64,000 bases of DNA. It comes from Paludibacter sp. Its GTDB lineage: Bacteria > Bacteroidota > Bacteroidia > Bacteroidales > Paludibacteraceae. The position numbers and the translations under genes are program-made. The stretch is taken from NCBI GenBank assembly GCA_028710415.1, contig JAQTUE010000009.1, positions 62,001 through 126,000 of the forward strand. Reading direction: 5' to 3'. The notes beneath the pieces were generated by a model. The model was not told the DNA's origin and did no database searches. It saw only the letters and a list, made by a program, of their open reading frames with translations. This document shows positions 36,726 to 47,358 of the stretch, in pieces. Every line of letters begins with the position of its first letter. Position 1 is the stretch's first letter.

Positions 36726-38786
36726 TTAAGGTTTTGAAAGTTTTACATAAGTGGGTTCATTTCTGTTAGCCCTTATCCATCCTGCTTCATTCAGTTTTAG
36801 TTCCACCACCTGAATGGATGTCCGGCGCTGTTCGTACCCATCTTTCCATTTATCGTCTCCAATCCTACCAGGGTGTGTGAAGTAATACATGTACACTCTG
36901 TCGTTACATATGACAACATTAGCATGTAATGCGTTTGGAATATCGTCTTTACCAATTCCTTCTCCATCAGGCATTAGATGATTTCCGGGTTGAACCTCCC
37001 ATGTGTTTCCATCTTTTGAACGGTGGACTGTTTGTCCGTTCCAGGTATCAATGATGAGCCAGTAATATCCTTTCCATTGAAAAGCGATGGGACCTTCTCC
37101 ATTTATTTTCATTGCCTCTTTCGGGGTCGACCAAGTGTAGAGGTCTTTACTTTCAGTTACATTGATATGCGAGTATCCAGTTTGATCTTTATAGTACATC
37201 CGCCAGATACCATCCGGCATTTTTAATATATCCGCATCAATTACCGATGTGCCTAATTGAGAAAGCCGACTTTCATATTTCCAATCACGAAGGTTGCTGC
37301 TCGTTAAATGTACTATAAAACCTGGCAGTCCCCATTTCACATCAATGCCTGGCTCTATGCTCAGATACATGTGCCACTTGCCATCATCTCCCTTTACAAT
37401 ATCAGGCGCCCAAAAAGTTGTAGAATCTTTACCGCCACATTCAGCAGGAAGATCGTTAAAATTGGCAGTGCTCACATATTTCCAATTGGCACCGTCAGCA
37501 GATTCCGCAATGCCGATGGGAGTTCCGAAAACCCAACTTACACCGGCCAACGTGGTCATGTTGGCTCTGCGATTGGTATAAAACATCCACCATTTTGAGA
37601 CAAGTGGATTCCAAATAACCACCGGATCAGCAGCACCATCATAAACAGGATCGCGGAAAACTGGCTTTGGTGCAAGCACACCGATTTTTGTTTTGCGATT
37701 TGTTTTCACATCCTTTTCCGGCTTATAATCCACAAGGCTTCGTGCTGTTTTCTTTGATATTTCGATTACTGTTCCGTGCGACATTTTAAGATCAGATACT
37801 TCTCTTTGCCAGTCTTTTAAATTTCTGCTCGAAAAAACATAGGCATAATCGCTTTCAAACGGATCGGTAAACATCAAATACTTGTTGTCCATTTTTATAA
37901 CCGAAGGCCCTTCATCGCCCGTTGAAGGTGTCACAGGTCCGGATTCTTCTCCCCATGGCCCTTCAGGTGTTTTTCCGATACGATAGAAATCACTTGGGAT
38001 GCCGCTATTGTCATCTTTTTTATAGAACATGATGTATCGTTCTTTCCCTTCCTTATAAATAAAGGCATCAATAGGCCCATCGTTGCCTGGTGCGCCACCG
38101 GCAGTGAACCCATTTCTGAATAATATTTTAGGTTCAGAAAATGTATTAAAATCCTTCGTTGTTACATAATAGATCCGACCTTCTGACCCCTTTGTTTTCC
38201 ATGGCCCGATTTGAGATGACCAGTAAATCATGTACAGATTTTTCAGATCATTATAAATAATTTCGGGAGCCCAGCAGTTGGAGGTGCTGTCAATGTGTTC
38301 GCCAACAGCAAGTGCTTTTTGCGGGCTCCAATTAATCAGGTCTTGCGACTCCGCGTAGCCGATATCTTTTCCGCCCCAGCCGGAAGTCCACACCATGCGA
38401 TAAACTCCATCCTTACCATGAATGATACTTGGATCGCGCATTAATTTTTGTGATCCTACCGTCGGAATTATAACTGGTTGTCCGCCATTCAATTGCTGCC
38501 AATGCAAACCATCGGTACTCAATGCTAAATTAGCACCACTTGCCTGTCCGGTGAAATAAGAAATGAGCAGAAATTTTTTTGCATTCCAATTTATTTTACT
38601 TTGCGATGAATCGTTCGCCAACATGTTCGAATTTGAATGAATCTGGCTATTTGTTTTCAAAGAAACATTGGTTTTCTTATTCGGAGACGAAACAGCTATG
38701 GTCTGACCAATTGCATTACCGTAACTCAATATTATTGCCACTGAAACAATAAAAAGTTTGGTAAACGAAATGATGTTAATTCTCAT
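36726..38786 (-). CDS. Tandem GH43-like double propeller with GH97-like leader
   Basis: The frame is open from 38894, but the first 36 codons overlap the GH74 end and look non-coding. The ATG at 38786 (MRINIISFTK) starts a proper signal peptide ending IGQ. Right after it come TIAVSSPNKKTNVSLK, matching the mature start of GH97 (QTVSVSSPNKKISATL), then a linker. Two GH43-type five-bladed propellers follow: the first (about 65-330 of this start) with MRDPSII, CWAPEII and DGPIDAF, the second (about 360-640) with DGAADPV, FWAPDIV and VIDADI. Likely roles are arabinofuranosidase or xylosidase, perhaps two activities in one protein. No sorting tail. Confidence 0.75.
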   Translation of the reverse strand: MRINIISFTKLFIVSVAIILSYGNAIGQTIAVSSPNKKTNVSLKTNSQIHSNSNMLANDSSQSKINWNAKKFLLISYFTGQASGANLALSTDGLHWQQLNGGQPVIIPTVGSQKLMRDPSIIHGKDGVYRMVWTSGWGGKDIGYAESQDLINWSPQKALAVGEHIDSTSNCWAPEIIYNDLKNLYMIYWSSQIGPWKTKGSEGRIYYVTTKDFNTFSEPKILFRNGFTAGGAPGNDGPIDAFIYKEGKERYIMFYKKDDNSGIPSDFYRIGKTPEGPWGEESGPVTPSTGDEGPSVIKMDNKYLMFTDPFESDYAYVFSSRNLKDWQREVSDLKMSHGTVIEISKKTARSLVDYKPEKDVKTNRKTKIGVLAPKPVFRDPVYDGAADPVVIWNPLVSKWWMFYTNRRANMTTLAGVSWVFGTPIGIAESADGANWKYVSTANFNDLPAECGGKDSTTFWAPDIVKGDDGKWHMYLSIEPGIDVKWGLPGFIVHLTSSNLRDWKYESRLSQLGTSVIDADILKMPDGIWRMYYKDQTGYSHINVTESKDLYTWSTPKEAMKINGEGPIAFQWKGYYWLIIDTWNGQTVHRSKDGNTWEVQPGNHLMPDGEGIGKDDIPNALHANVVICNDRVYMYYFTHPGRIGDDKWKDGYEQRRTSIQVVELKLNEAGWIRANRNEPTYVKLSKP

Positions 38787-38844
38787 AAATATCTTTGACT
38801 TTATGGTTTTATTTACAGTTTTTGTACTCGTTGAATTATGCGTA

Positions 38845-41301
38845 TTACTGCTTAATAATCTTATAGGTTTGAGTGCGCTTAGTATCACGCACACTTACTA
38901 AATAGATTCCTTTTGCAAAGTCTTCACCAAAATCAATGCTTTCATTAGCATACATATCGGTTTCAATATGTTTTACAAGCATACCCTGAAGATTATAAAC
39001 ATCTACAGATTTGATATTTACACCGTTTGCGCGGAGAGTTATACTGTTGACAAACGGATTAGGTCCTATTATCGAATTCTTAACATCATAATTCTCAATA
39101 AGTCCGGTTTCAGTTTTTATACCCATCCAAGGCATTCCCATACCCGCCGTGCTTTTAAACACTCTTCCATAAACATTTTGATCTGCCTCAATATTACCTG
39201 CATTGGCCAAATGACCCCATTCATGTTCATCATCATTGACTCTAATCCATGTTTTTCCCATATCAACCGAACGATACATCGCTTCCGGAGTTGTACTTGT
39301 GGCTTTTCCCCAGATATAAACTGTCGGATAATCTTTATCAGGCGCTTCCTTTCCAAGCGCAAATGCCGAACACGAATAGTTTGAACAGGTTGTAAACGAT
39401 GCACCCTCATTGGTACTGTATCTTATTTTACCTGCATTATTTATCCAAACATGACCTGCTTTACCTGGTATCGTTTTCAATACACTCGAACCACCGATTG
39501 TTCCAACACTTGATATGATATTAAAAGTCTTTGCGCCGTCATCGCTGCGGTAAATTTTACCTGTTGAGGTATTATGCAAATAAAATTTCAACGGATCGAC
39601 CCCATCGGGTACGGGAGTAGCATTGGTGGGCATAGTGGCTGTCTTATTCCACGTAGTCCCCTTATTGTCAGTCCAATACAAAACATTGCCTGTTGCAGTG
39701 CTATTTGTTTGCCATAAAATTATTTTTCCATCGGCCGATATAGATGTTTTAGCACTTGAAATATCAACGGGTAATACGGGTAGCTCTGTCCACGTTTTGC
39801 CGTTATCTAGACTTAAAACAACAACATTATAGTAAACAGTCGTATTGTTAACCGTTTTTTCTTTATTTACCGACCTCACAATTGTGTTGGTTTTTTGTGG
39901 AGCATAAGCCATACTCACCGACTGTGTAATGTTAGCTGTCGGATACTGGTCGATATCCGTGTGGACAAATCCGTTCACATCGCCTATGCTTGTGATTAGC
40001 GGGCCGTTAGGGATGCTTAGCATTCCCTGAAAACATGGTACTGTTTCTTCAAAACCATGCGAAACTACTTTCCATGTAGGTTTAGTAGTCATAATGTTTT
40101 CTGTCATAAACACCCCATTTCCGGATACAGCATAAACTACTCCCGGCTTGGTGTTGCTCATTGTAACGCAACCGACCCAATGCATTGACCGGTTCTGCAT
40201 CCAATCAATACCATTCGTGAGCATTACGCTACTGCCACTTGCATTTTTACGTATCCACGAGCCAGTTGTACCTCCGGTTGCACTATAATAAATTTCATCG
40301 CCCCAACCCCACGGTTGTGAGGATCCCCAGAAATTGTAGGTTGAACAGGTTATTTTTTGGGGATCGTTTTGTATTAAACTGATTCCGCTATATCCTCTGT
40401 TTTGGGCTGATGGTGTAATATTAGTCCACGCTTTGGATGTCAGGTTATATTTGTAAACTCCACCATACACATTTCCGGCACCAGTGCCATTGGCATACGT
40501 CACATACAAATTCCTGTCGCTTTTAGACAAAACGCAACGTTGAGGTTTTGCAGAGCTAAATCCTCCTATTGAAGTCCATGTTTGTCCAAAATCTTCACTG
40601 ATAAAAACATTATTTCCCGTTTTATGACTTCCTACTATGATGGTTGAACAACCATCGGGAGTTGCCGAATCATCGACAAACTGAACAAAGCTGAATGAAG
40701 CAGCCAAACCTATACTGTCGGGAAAAGTGGTCGCTTTATTCCATGTTTTACCTGCATCGGTACTTTTAAACAATCCATTAGAATAACGTGTGCCAAAGTA
40801 AAGTATGTTTCCATTTGCAGGGTCAATACCCAGTGCTTCACCTTTTTGACGATCTAAGCCATTTCCATCTACTTTGAACTTGGATGTGGTTTCATAAACT
40901 TCCCATGTTTTTCCATAGTCAATCGAACGTAACGAAGCACTTTTTCCACCATTCCAATAGTCGGTTCCGGCCATGGCAAAAAGTCTGTTGGGAGAGTTGG
41001 GGTCAATTGTAAAAGCCTCGGTTCCCATATAAGTTGTTTCATCGGGCGACACCCATGCAAACAGCGGTGTCCAGTCTTGTGTCGCTTCATTCCACCTGAA
41101 AATACCCCCTACATCGCTTTTAGCGTAGAATACATTTTCTTCGGCAGAACTTTCGATGACAGAGCATACATAACCGCCTCCACCAACTTTCACATAACCG
41201 TATGTTTTTTCCTGAGCAATAATTTGTTGCAAGAAAAATGTTATGAGAAATAAAAGCAAAATTATACTTTGTGTTTTCCAACTACAATACTGTTTTTTCA
41301 T
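38845..41301 (-). CDS. GH74 xyloglucanase-like protein with T9SS tail, second copy
   Basis: The 818 residues have a signal peptide (to about 29, IIAQ), the GH74 start VGGGGYVCSVI, KSDVGGIFRWN (Asp about 62), WTPLFAWV, GTEAFTIDPN, and many Asp-box-like motifs (STDAGKTW, SVDMGKTW) of the two seven-bladed propellers. The sorting domain reads GPNPFVN ... RTQTYKIIKQ. The expected reaction is endo-cleavage of the xyloglucan backbone outside the cell. It is diverged from the GH74 at 17470-20025, suggesting different cleavage preference rather than a recent copy. It follows the sialate-O-acetylesterase-like gene and precedes the GH43-like gene. Confidence 0.85.
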   Translation of the reverse strand: MKKQYCSWKTQSIILLLFLITFFLQQIIAQEKTYGYVKVGGGGYVCSVIESSAEENVFYAKSDVGGIFRWNEATQDWTPLFAWVSPDETTYMGTEAFTIDPNSPNRLFAMAGTDYWNGGKSASLRSIDYGKTWEVYETTSKFKVDGNGLDRQKGEALGIDPANGNILYFGTRYSNGLFKSTDAGKTWNKATTFPDSIGLAASFSFVQFVDDSATPDGCSTIIVGSHKTGNNVFISEDFGQTWTSIGGFSSAKPQRCVLSKSDRNLYVTYANGTGAGNVYGGVYKYNLTSKAWTNITPSAQNRGYSGISLIQNDPQKITCSTYNFWGSSQPWGWGDEIYYSATGGTTGSWIRKNASGSSVMLTNGIDWMQNRSMHWVGCVTMSNTKPGVVYAVSGNGVFMTENIMTTKPTWKVVSHGFEETVPCFQGMLSIPNGPLITSIGDVNGFVHTDIDQYPTANITQSVSMAYAPQKTNTIVRSVNKEKTVNNTTVYYNVVVLSLDNGKTWTELPVLPVDISSAKTSISADGKIILWQTNSTATGNVLYWTDNKGTTWNKTATMPTNATPVPDGVDPLKFYLHNTSTGKIYRSDDGAKTFNIISSVGTIGGSSVLKTIPGKAGHVWINNAGKIRYSTNEGASFTTCSNYSCSAFALGKEAPDKDYPTVYIWGKATSTTPEAMYRSVDMGKTWIRVNDDEHEWGHLANAGNIEADQNVYGRVFKSTAGMGMPWMGIKTETGLIENYDVKNSIIGPNPFVNSITLRANGVNIKSVDVYNLQGMLVKHIETDMYANESIDFGEDFAKGIYLVSVRDTKRTQTYKIIKQ

Positions 41302-41415
41302 GATTTATTTTACGATTTTTTTTCTTATAGTTTATTCTTATCCCCAACAAAGTAAGCATTTTATTTCCATATCGTTGTATGGATTCCCGGCATCATTCAG
41401 CATCAAAATTTGTAA

Positions 41416-43458
41416 TCAATAATCTGACTGAAAGGAAGAAGCAGGCAATCCTTCATTATTAAATAAAGTGGCAGATGCTGTATCAGACCATGCATATCTT
41501 ACTGCAACCGGCTCTTTTACTTCATCAGACCACGATATCACATTCTTATCCCTAATCAAAGCTTTTGCAGGATAAAAAACTTTATCTGCTCCCGCTATTT
41601 CAAAACCATCCAGTGTTTTTCCGTTTTGTTTCAACCCGCTTCCTGCATTCGAGAAACTTATAATAACTTTATCCCCTTCCACTTTATGCTTTTCATACAA
41701 TGGCCCCGAATAAGTAATTTTCCTGCCATACGTTTTTGCAAAAGCCCATAGTGCAAGCCTTTTCCCGATATCCTGTTTATTTGCCGGATGGATATTATCA
41801 TTGTTTCCTATATCCATTGAAACTACCATTCCTGTACCCGGAAGAGAAAGTGCTTTCCGCTGCGCATCTCTCAGCTCCTGCGATTTTCCTTTCTGATAAT
41901 CATTTTGGTAAGCCCATGGAGCGATCTGTACAAAATAAAAAGGGAGATCTCTATTCCACTGCTTTCTCCAATCGGTAATAAGAGCAGGGAAAAGTCTTTC
42001 GTATTGCTTTGCATTTCCTACATTGGCTTCACCCTGATACCATATAACTCCTTTTATCTTATAGGAAGTCAAAGGCGCAATCATGGCATTAAATAAGGCT
42101 GTCGGAGTGCCGGGTGTAAGATCCATGCTGCAGAGAGGCTTCTCCTGGAATTTAGGTTGGTCAATTCCAAAAAGATAGAGTTTCCCATTTCTGTATTCTG
42201 CAGAAGGAAGATATTTCCACTCTCCGGCCAGTTCAATCCTGCCACCTTCAGAATTTTCGAGAAAAAGCTGTTCTTTCTTTCCCCAAATTCCTCCTCCGCC
42301 TGCTGTATCAATCACTTTGACAGAAATTACATTCTTGCCTTTTTTTATAATGCCCTCGGGAATTTCGTATACGCGCCCCGACTGCCATTGTCCATCCATT
42401 ACTGTCTTCCCTACCAGCTTTCCGTTCACATAAGTCATATCCATATCGTCGATAGGACCCAGCGATAACTTATAGGATGACGTTTTTTCATCTGTAATTT
42501 CCACTTCTTTCCTGAACCATATTACTCCGTCAAACTCCCCGATTCCTGCATATTCCCATGCCGAAGGAAGTTGCATTGTTTTCCATAACCTGTCATTGAA
42601 ATTTTCTTTCGCTGCTTCGGAATCTTTCAGGTCAAGTTGAGGCCAGTTGACTCCAGGTGAATTGACTGTGGAGTTCAGATCAATCACAGGCAACTGCTTC
42701 ATCCACTCATTAATCTTTTTCCTTTCCACAGAAGACAGGCTGATTTTTTCGAGAAGTTCTTTAAAATCATCCATTCCTGAAAGACCTGCTTTGCTTACCC
42801 AGGACTCAGCCGGCGTACCTCCCCATGAAGAGTTGATAACACCTACAGGCACACCAAGCTTTTTGTGAACCTCCCTTGCAAAGAAATAAGCTGTAGCACT
42901 GAAGTCGGGAGCATTCTGCGGATTACATACATTCCATACAGCCTTCACATCTTTTAGAGCAGTATCAGAAAGCTCTTTTTCAACATTGAACATTCTGATT
43001 TCCGGATAAGATGCAGCAGCAATTTCAGCTACTGAATTCTGAATGAGAGTATTTGGAGGCCACCCATTAAGTGTCATTTCCATATTGGATTGACCCGAAG
43101 CAAGCCAGACCTCTCCTATCAAAATGTCGTTAATTACAAGTGTAGTATCTTTTCCTACAATGTTCATTTCCGAAGGAATAGTAACATACCGCATCGGGTT
43201 AAGTATCACCGTCCATTTCCCATTTACGGCTGTAGTTTTTGCTGTCTGACCGTTAAATTTCACCGTTACCTTTTCGTTTTCATCAGCTGTTCCCCATATA
43301 GATATAGGCATTCCCTGTTGAAGTACCATGTGGTTGCTAAAAATACTGTTTGGTTTTACTGTTGCCTGCAAATAAGCAATACACAAAATGCTCAGGCATA
43401 GAGACAATAGACGACCTCCCCATCGCAAGTGTAGTTGAATTTTGATTTTGTTTTTCAT
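41416..43458 (-). CDS. Sialate O-acetylesterase-like carbohydrate esterase
   Basis: The 680 residues start with a signal peptide (hydrophobic LLSLCLSILCIAYLQA) and a beta-domain (VKPNSIFSNHMVLQQGMP). The SASA/SGNH esterase core has nucleophile ASGQSNMEM (about 124), WYQGEANVG (about 474) and the DNIHPANK motif with the catalytic Asp-x-x-His (about 555). A GH2-like jelly roll (about 265-400, FNDRLWKTMQLPSAWE) is inserted into the core, as in this family. Such enzymes remove acetyl groups from sugars, and in PULs act on acetylated plant glycans such as xyloglucan. No sorting tail; probably periplasmic. It follows the beta-glucuronidase-type GH2. Confidence 0.85.
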   Translation of the reverse strand: MKNKIKIQLHLRWGGRLLSLCLSILCIAYLQATVKPNSIFSNHMVLQQGMPISIWGTADENEKVTVKFNGQTAKTTAVNGKWTVILNPMRYVTIPSEMNIVGKDTTLVINDILIGEVWLASGQSNMEMTLNGWPPNTLIQNSVAEIAAASYPEIRMFNVEKELSDTALKDVKAVWNVCNPQNAPDFSATAYFFAREVHKKLGVPVGVINSSWGGTPAESWVSKAGLSGMDDFKELLEKISLSSVERKKINEWMKQLPVIDLNSTVNSPGVNWPQLDLKDSEAAKENFNDRLWKTMQLPSAWEYAGIGEFDGVIWFRKEVEITDEKTSSYKLSLGPIDDMDMTYVNGKLVGKTVMDGQWQSGRVYEIPEGIIKKGKNVISVKVIDTAGGGGIWGKKEQLFLENSEGGRIELAGEWKYLPSAEYRNGKLYLFGIDQPKFQEKPLCSMDLTPGTPTALFNAMIAPLTSYKIKGVIWYQGEANVGNAKQYERLFPALITDWRKQWNRDLPFYFVQIAPWAYQNDYQKGKSQELRDAQRKALSLPGTGMVVSMDIGNNDNIHPANKQDIGKRLALWAFAKTYGRKITYSGPLYEKHKVEGDKVIISFSNAGSGLKQNGKTLDGFEIAGADKVFYPAKALIRDKNVISWSDEVKEPVAVRYAWSDTASATLFNNEGLPASSFQSDY

Positions 43459-43499
43459 TCGATTATAATTTTGAATTGCTTGTTATAAGCTCGTTAGCA

Positions 43500-45311
43500 C
43501 TATTTATTCTTAAAATATTCATGCATAATATGCCATGCTTTTTTCTTTTCTCCATGTTCAGAAAGAACACCCTTGCGATTATAACCTTGCTGATAAACCT
43601 GATTCATACGGCCTAACGACCTGTAATCAAACAACAACCACGGGCACACCCCGCACAGGTTGGGTATGGTATTGAACATTTCAATCTGATCTTTATAAAT
43701 TTTTTCCTGATATCCCTCTGTCCAATTTGCAGCGACATCAGTTGCCCCATCGTTACTTCCATACTTCGCTTCACCGCCAAATTCAGAGATAAATACCGGT
43801 TTGTCGGAGAAAGCAACATTCCATTTTACATCAGAAGGTTTCCCCTGCCAAGGTATATACCAGCCTATATATTCATTGAGTGCTACCAGGTCGGAATAAT
43901 TATAGAGGGGATCCCACACTTTGAATGTGTTATTGGCATAAGCCTGTGTATTGATAACATGAACAATCAATCTGGTAGAGTCAATTGCTTTACACTTTTG
44001 GGTCATCTTAATCAGAGCCTCGTTGCGATTAGGCGTTCCGGGATAAGTTTCGTTAGAAAGACTCCAGACAATTACTCCACAACGGTTTTTGTCGCGGCGT
44101 ACCATTTCATTAAGCATAAGTTCCAACTTCTTTGGAACGACACTATCTGAAAACTGAATATGCTGATAAACCGGAAGTTCGCTCCACACCATTAGCCCCA
44201 TCTTTTCGGCTTCACGAACCATATTTTCGCTGTGCGGATAATGTGCCAAGCGTACCAGATTACATCCCAGCTCTTTAGCTGCATCCAGCAAAATATGGGC
44301 ATCTTCAGAGGTATGAGCCCGGGCTTTTGTGTGTGGATTCTCTTCGTGAATATTTACAGCTTTCAAGAAAATTGGTTTGCCATTTAGCCACACCTCTTTG
44401 CCTTTCACCTCGATGCTCCTGAATCCGATACTGTCAGTCACTTCATCGTTTTCGCTTTCCACAATCACCTTATAGAGCTTTGGCGACTCGGGCGACCAAA
44501 GTTTGAAATGGGACGAGAATTCAATTTTTGCCCGACCCTTCTCATCCGATTTTGTTTTGAATGCTATGTTCAGCTCCGGTATTTTCACTTTGATATTTTG
44601 GGCAATTTGAGCGCCATTCAGTTGTACCCAACCCAATACTTTGTTTAGGCTACCTTTTTTCAGTTGAATCAAATAATCTTCAATGTACGAACTGTTGGTT
44701 TCAATCAGGTCAACGTCGCGGGTGATGCCACCGTAGTTAAACCAATCGTAACTAATACCGGGTAACCCATTTCCTATTCGGTTATTATTTACCTTCACCA
44801 CAATGGTGTTGCTCCCTGATTTTGCTTTATCTGTAATCTCCACCTGAAAAGGAGTAAATCCACCTTCGTGACTGCCGATTTTCTCACCGTTCAGGTACAC
44901 ATCGGCCTTATAATTAACTGCACCAAAATGAAGAAAAAGCCGTTTGCCGGGTTGAAGGCTATTTTCAAACTGCTTTTTATACCACACAGTTCCCTCAAGA
45001 TAAGTCAGTTCGCACAATTGCGAATTGAAATCACCGGGTACTTTCAGATAAGGCCCGCCATCAAACGAATATTCAACAAAGTCGGTCTTCTCATGCGGCT
45101 TTTTTTCCTGCCACACCTGTTTCCAATCGCCAGCCCCGGCCGGATCAAGAATCACCTGCCACTGACCGTTCAGGCTCGTTTTGTTTCGGTTTGACACATT
45201 TATCATGGCCGTTTGGGCAATCAATCCGGTTGAAAATTGTAAAAGACAGAGAAGCCCTATGGCCTGAACCCTGAATAGATTTTGATTACTGAAATACATA
45301 TTAATTTTCAT
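43500..45311 (-). CDS. Beta-glucuronidase-type GH2 glycosidase
   Basis: The 603 residues contain a signal peptide (to about 33, LIAQ), jelly roll (about 45-215: SLNGQWQVILDP, GDFNSQLCEL), Ig-like domain (about 220-310) and TIM barrel with acid/base in VWSLSNETYPG (about 419) and nucleophile in FISEFGGEAKYG (about 509). Its length suits GH2 beta-glucuronidases rather than LacZ types. It may act on glucuronic acid, galacturonic acid or beta-galactose. The jelly roll of this gene, or a close relative, is the donor of the N-terminal part of the GH2/GH127 chimera at 4694-6781. The gene lies between two esterases. Confidence 0.83.
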   Translation of the reverse strand: MKINMYFSNQNLFRVQAIGLLCLLQFSTGLIAQTAMINVSNRNKTSLNGQWQVILDPAGAGDWKQVWQEKKPHEKTDFVEYSFDGGPYLKVPGDFNSQLCELTYLEGTVWYKKQFENSLQPGKRLFLHFGAVNYKADVYLNGEKIGSHEGGFTPFQVEITDKAKSGSNTIVVKVNNNRIGNGLPGISYDWFNYGGITRDVDLIETNSSYIEDYLIQLKKGSLNKVLGWVQLNGAQIAQNIKVKIPELNIAFKTKSDEKGRAKIEFSSHFKLWSPESPKLYKVIVESENDEVTDSIGFRSIEVKGKEVWLNGKPIFLKAVNIHEENPHTKARAHTSEDAHILLDAAKELGCNLVRLAHYPHSENMVREAEKMGLMVWSELPVYQHIQFSDSVVPKKLELMLNEMVRRDKNRCGVIVWSLSNETYPGTPNRNEALIKMTQKCKAIDSTRLIVHVINTQAYANNTFKVWDPLYNYSDLVALNEYIGWYIPWQGKPSDVKWNVAFSDKPVFISEFGGEAKYGSNDGATDVAANWTEGYQEKIYKDQIEMFNTIPNLCGVCPWLLFDYRSLGRMNQVYQQGYNRKGVLSEHGEKKKAWHIMHEYFKNK

Positions 45312-45380
45312 CTATTTTTATTTGATTGATTGAACTTGTAATCTTTCCGATGAGACTTGTTTTTTTGTAAATGTCTTTAC

Positions 45381-47327
45381 TTATTCAATTACAATTTTGA
45401 AGTTTTGAATCTGGGTATTATTATTTAGCTTTAAAATATAAATCCCTTTCTGTAATCGCGGATTAAAATGGACGTAATTTGTCAAACCAAATTTTTCATC
45501 ATACATTCTCTTTCCGGTACAATCAAAAATCTCTACATTCCCAAATTGGAATGATTCGCTTTTGATATTCAATTCTCCATTGGTTGGATTTGGATAAATA
45601 CTTAGTCCGTCATCAAATACTTTTTCAAGTCCTGTTGTTTTAACCTTCTCAAACATAAGCCAGTTTAATTTAAACCCACCCGAGGTTGCAAGCAATTTAA
45701 GGGTATGTCTTCCCGCTTTTAAAGGTAAATCCATTGTTGACGATTTATAGGAACTACCCGTACCGGACAAGGATATTGAGCCAACCGGCTTCTCATCAAG
45801 CAAAACAGATACAGCTCCATTCGAAACAGACGAAGCATAACGGAAAGTTGCTTTATAAATGGTATCCGTTGGCACATTCACCAGATATTCCATATAATCG
45901 TTGGTATCTATACCAGTCATATCCAAAACACCACCCGTATCACCGGTAGTTGCAGTTGAAACGCCTGATTGATATGAATACGATTCTGCTTCAATTTTTC
46001 CCGTCAGGTTATATACTACCGGGTTACAGAGCTTCAGGGCAGTTTCACCCATTCCTGTGGGAGCAATGTCTACATTTGAAATATATATTTTATCAAGGCG
46101 GGCTCCCTCTTCACCATTGGCAATTGCCAAAGTATGCTTGCCTGCCTTAAGGTTATAACTTTTTATTTTCGCCCATGTCCACAAACCTTTTGGCAAGCCA
46201 TTTACATACTCAAACGAACCATCATCCATTTTAAACCAGTAAGAATCTGATGTTAATGTTTTGCAATACACCCGTGCATAGACATAAAAAGTGGTATCCG
46301 ACCGGGTGTTAAAATCAAAATAAATTGCATTTGCACTATCAGCCGATACGGTCGTAGTGTTGTTCATACCTGGCTTAATTGTCACATAGGTGCTGTTGGA
46401 TGCAGTATTATCGGTTACCATATTCCAATTACCGCCCAATTCAGAACATTCAGGTTCAAAATAATATGCTTCGGGTTCAAAAATTTTAGCTCCAATACCC
46501 ATCAACAAAAGCATTTTTGTGGCGTATCTTATTCCGAACGTACGATAACTCGGTGAATCAAAATGAGCAGCATCTTGTCCGGTTAATCCATTTGAAGGAA
46601 TGACATAAGCAGTTGGAATAGTCATGGGCAACTTGTCAATAATCGGATTCATCCACGTGGCACAACAATTACCCGGAGCGGACAAAACCTCTCCGGCCAA
46701 AAGTGGTACTGAGTCAGGACTCAGAGATAGATCTGCTAACATTTCATTATAGACTTTTTTTACATACGATGGCCAGTTCGAATCACCAGCATTTGCCTCC
46801 CCCTGATGTAAAAGAACACCTTTAATAACACCAGCATTTTGTGCCAGCTTGGCCATATCAATCAATCGCTGACGCGGATTACCAGCATATGCTCTTAATT
46901 TTAACAAATACCAATCATCAGTAGAGGTGGAATCATAATTCTGATAAAGATCTTTATCAAACAACCGAATGTCGGATCCGCCAACAGCCACATTAATAAT
47001 ACCCACAGTTATACTATCGGGAAGGGATTGTACCATTGTCCTTCCAAAATAGTCGACCGGTGAAAGACCTGTACCACACTGACATAACGGAGGAATAGCC
47101 GGATACCAGGTTCCCATATTCCGATTAGTACATTCAACAGCCTGAAGAACCTTAAATCGGCTGTCGACAGTTTTATCCTGCGCTTCAATTGGTCCCTGAC
47201 CTTCCATATTCGACTGCCCAAAACAGAGATAGATATAGAAATTCGGATTTCGTGAAAATGAGTTCGTACTTAACAGGACTAATCCGATAAGCAGGAACAT
47301 TTTTGTATAGTTTTTTTGTATTTTCAT
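45381..47327 (-). CDS. SASA/CE6-type acetyl esterase with CBMs and T9SS tail, second copy
   Basis: The 648 residues run parallel to 27751-29688: leader with LLIGLVLLSTNSFS, nucleophile GQSNMEGQG (about 37), LLHQGEANAG (about 176), two carbohydrate-binding-like beta-sandwiches (the second from TGKIEAESYSY) and a sorting domain (YPNPTNGE ... IQNFKIVIE). The likely role is external deacetylation. The duplicate carries with it the upstream leader and the stop codon of a GH97, showing which copy is derived: the 27751 copy still has the full GH97 beside it, so this one is the transposed copy. It follows the GH95 remnant and a gap. Confidence 0.8.
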   Translation of the reverse strand: MKIQKNYTKMFLLIGLVLLSTNSFSRNPNFYIYLCFGQSNMEGQGPIEAQDKTVDSRFKVLQAVECTNRNMGTWYPAIPPLCQCGTGLSPVDYFGRTMVQSLPDSITVGIINVAVGGSDIRLFDKDLYQNYDSTSTDDWYLLKLRAYAGNPRQRLIDMAKLAQNAGVIKGVLLHQGEANAGDSNWPSYVKKVYNEMLADLSLSPDSVPLLAGEVLSAPGNCCATWMNPIIDKLPMTIPTAYVIPSNGLTGQDAAHFDSPSYRTFGIRYATKMLLLMGIGAKIFEPEAYYFEPECSELGGNWNMVTDNTASNSTYVTIKPGMNNTTTVSADSANAIYFDFNTRSDTTFYVYARVYCKTLTSDSYWFKMDDGSFEYVNGLPKGLWTWAKIKSYNLKAGKHTLAIANGEEGARLDKIYISNVDIAPTGMGETALKLCNPVVYNLTGKIEAESYSYQSGVSTATTGDTGGVLDMTGIDTNDYMEYLVNVPTDTIYKATFRYASSVSNGAVSVLLDEKPVGSISLSGTGSSYKSSTMDLPLKAGRHTLKLLATSGGFKLNWLMFEKVKTTGLEKVFDDGLSIYPNPTNGELNIKSESFQFGNVEIFDCTGKRMYDEKFGLTNYVHFNPRLQKGIYILKLNNNTQIQNFKIVIE

Positions 47328-47358
47328 AACTTGGATAATTTTTATTTTTTTTTATTTC

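Noticed and set aside
38787..38894. Longer start of the double GH43-like gene
   Set aside because: These codons overlap the end of GH74, are polar, and precede a proper signal peptide at 38786.
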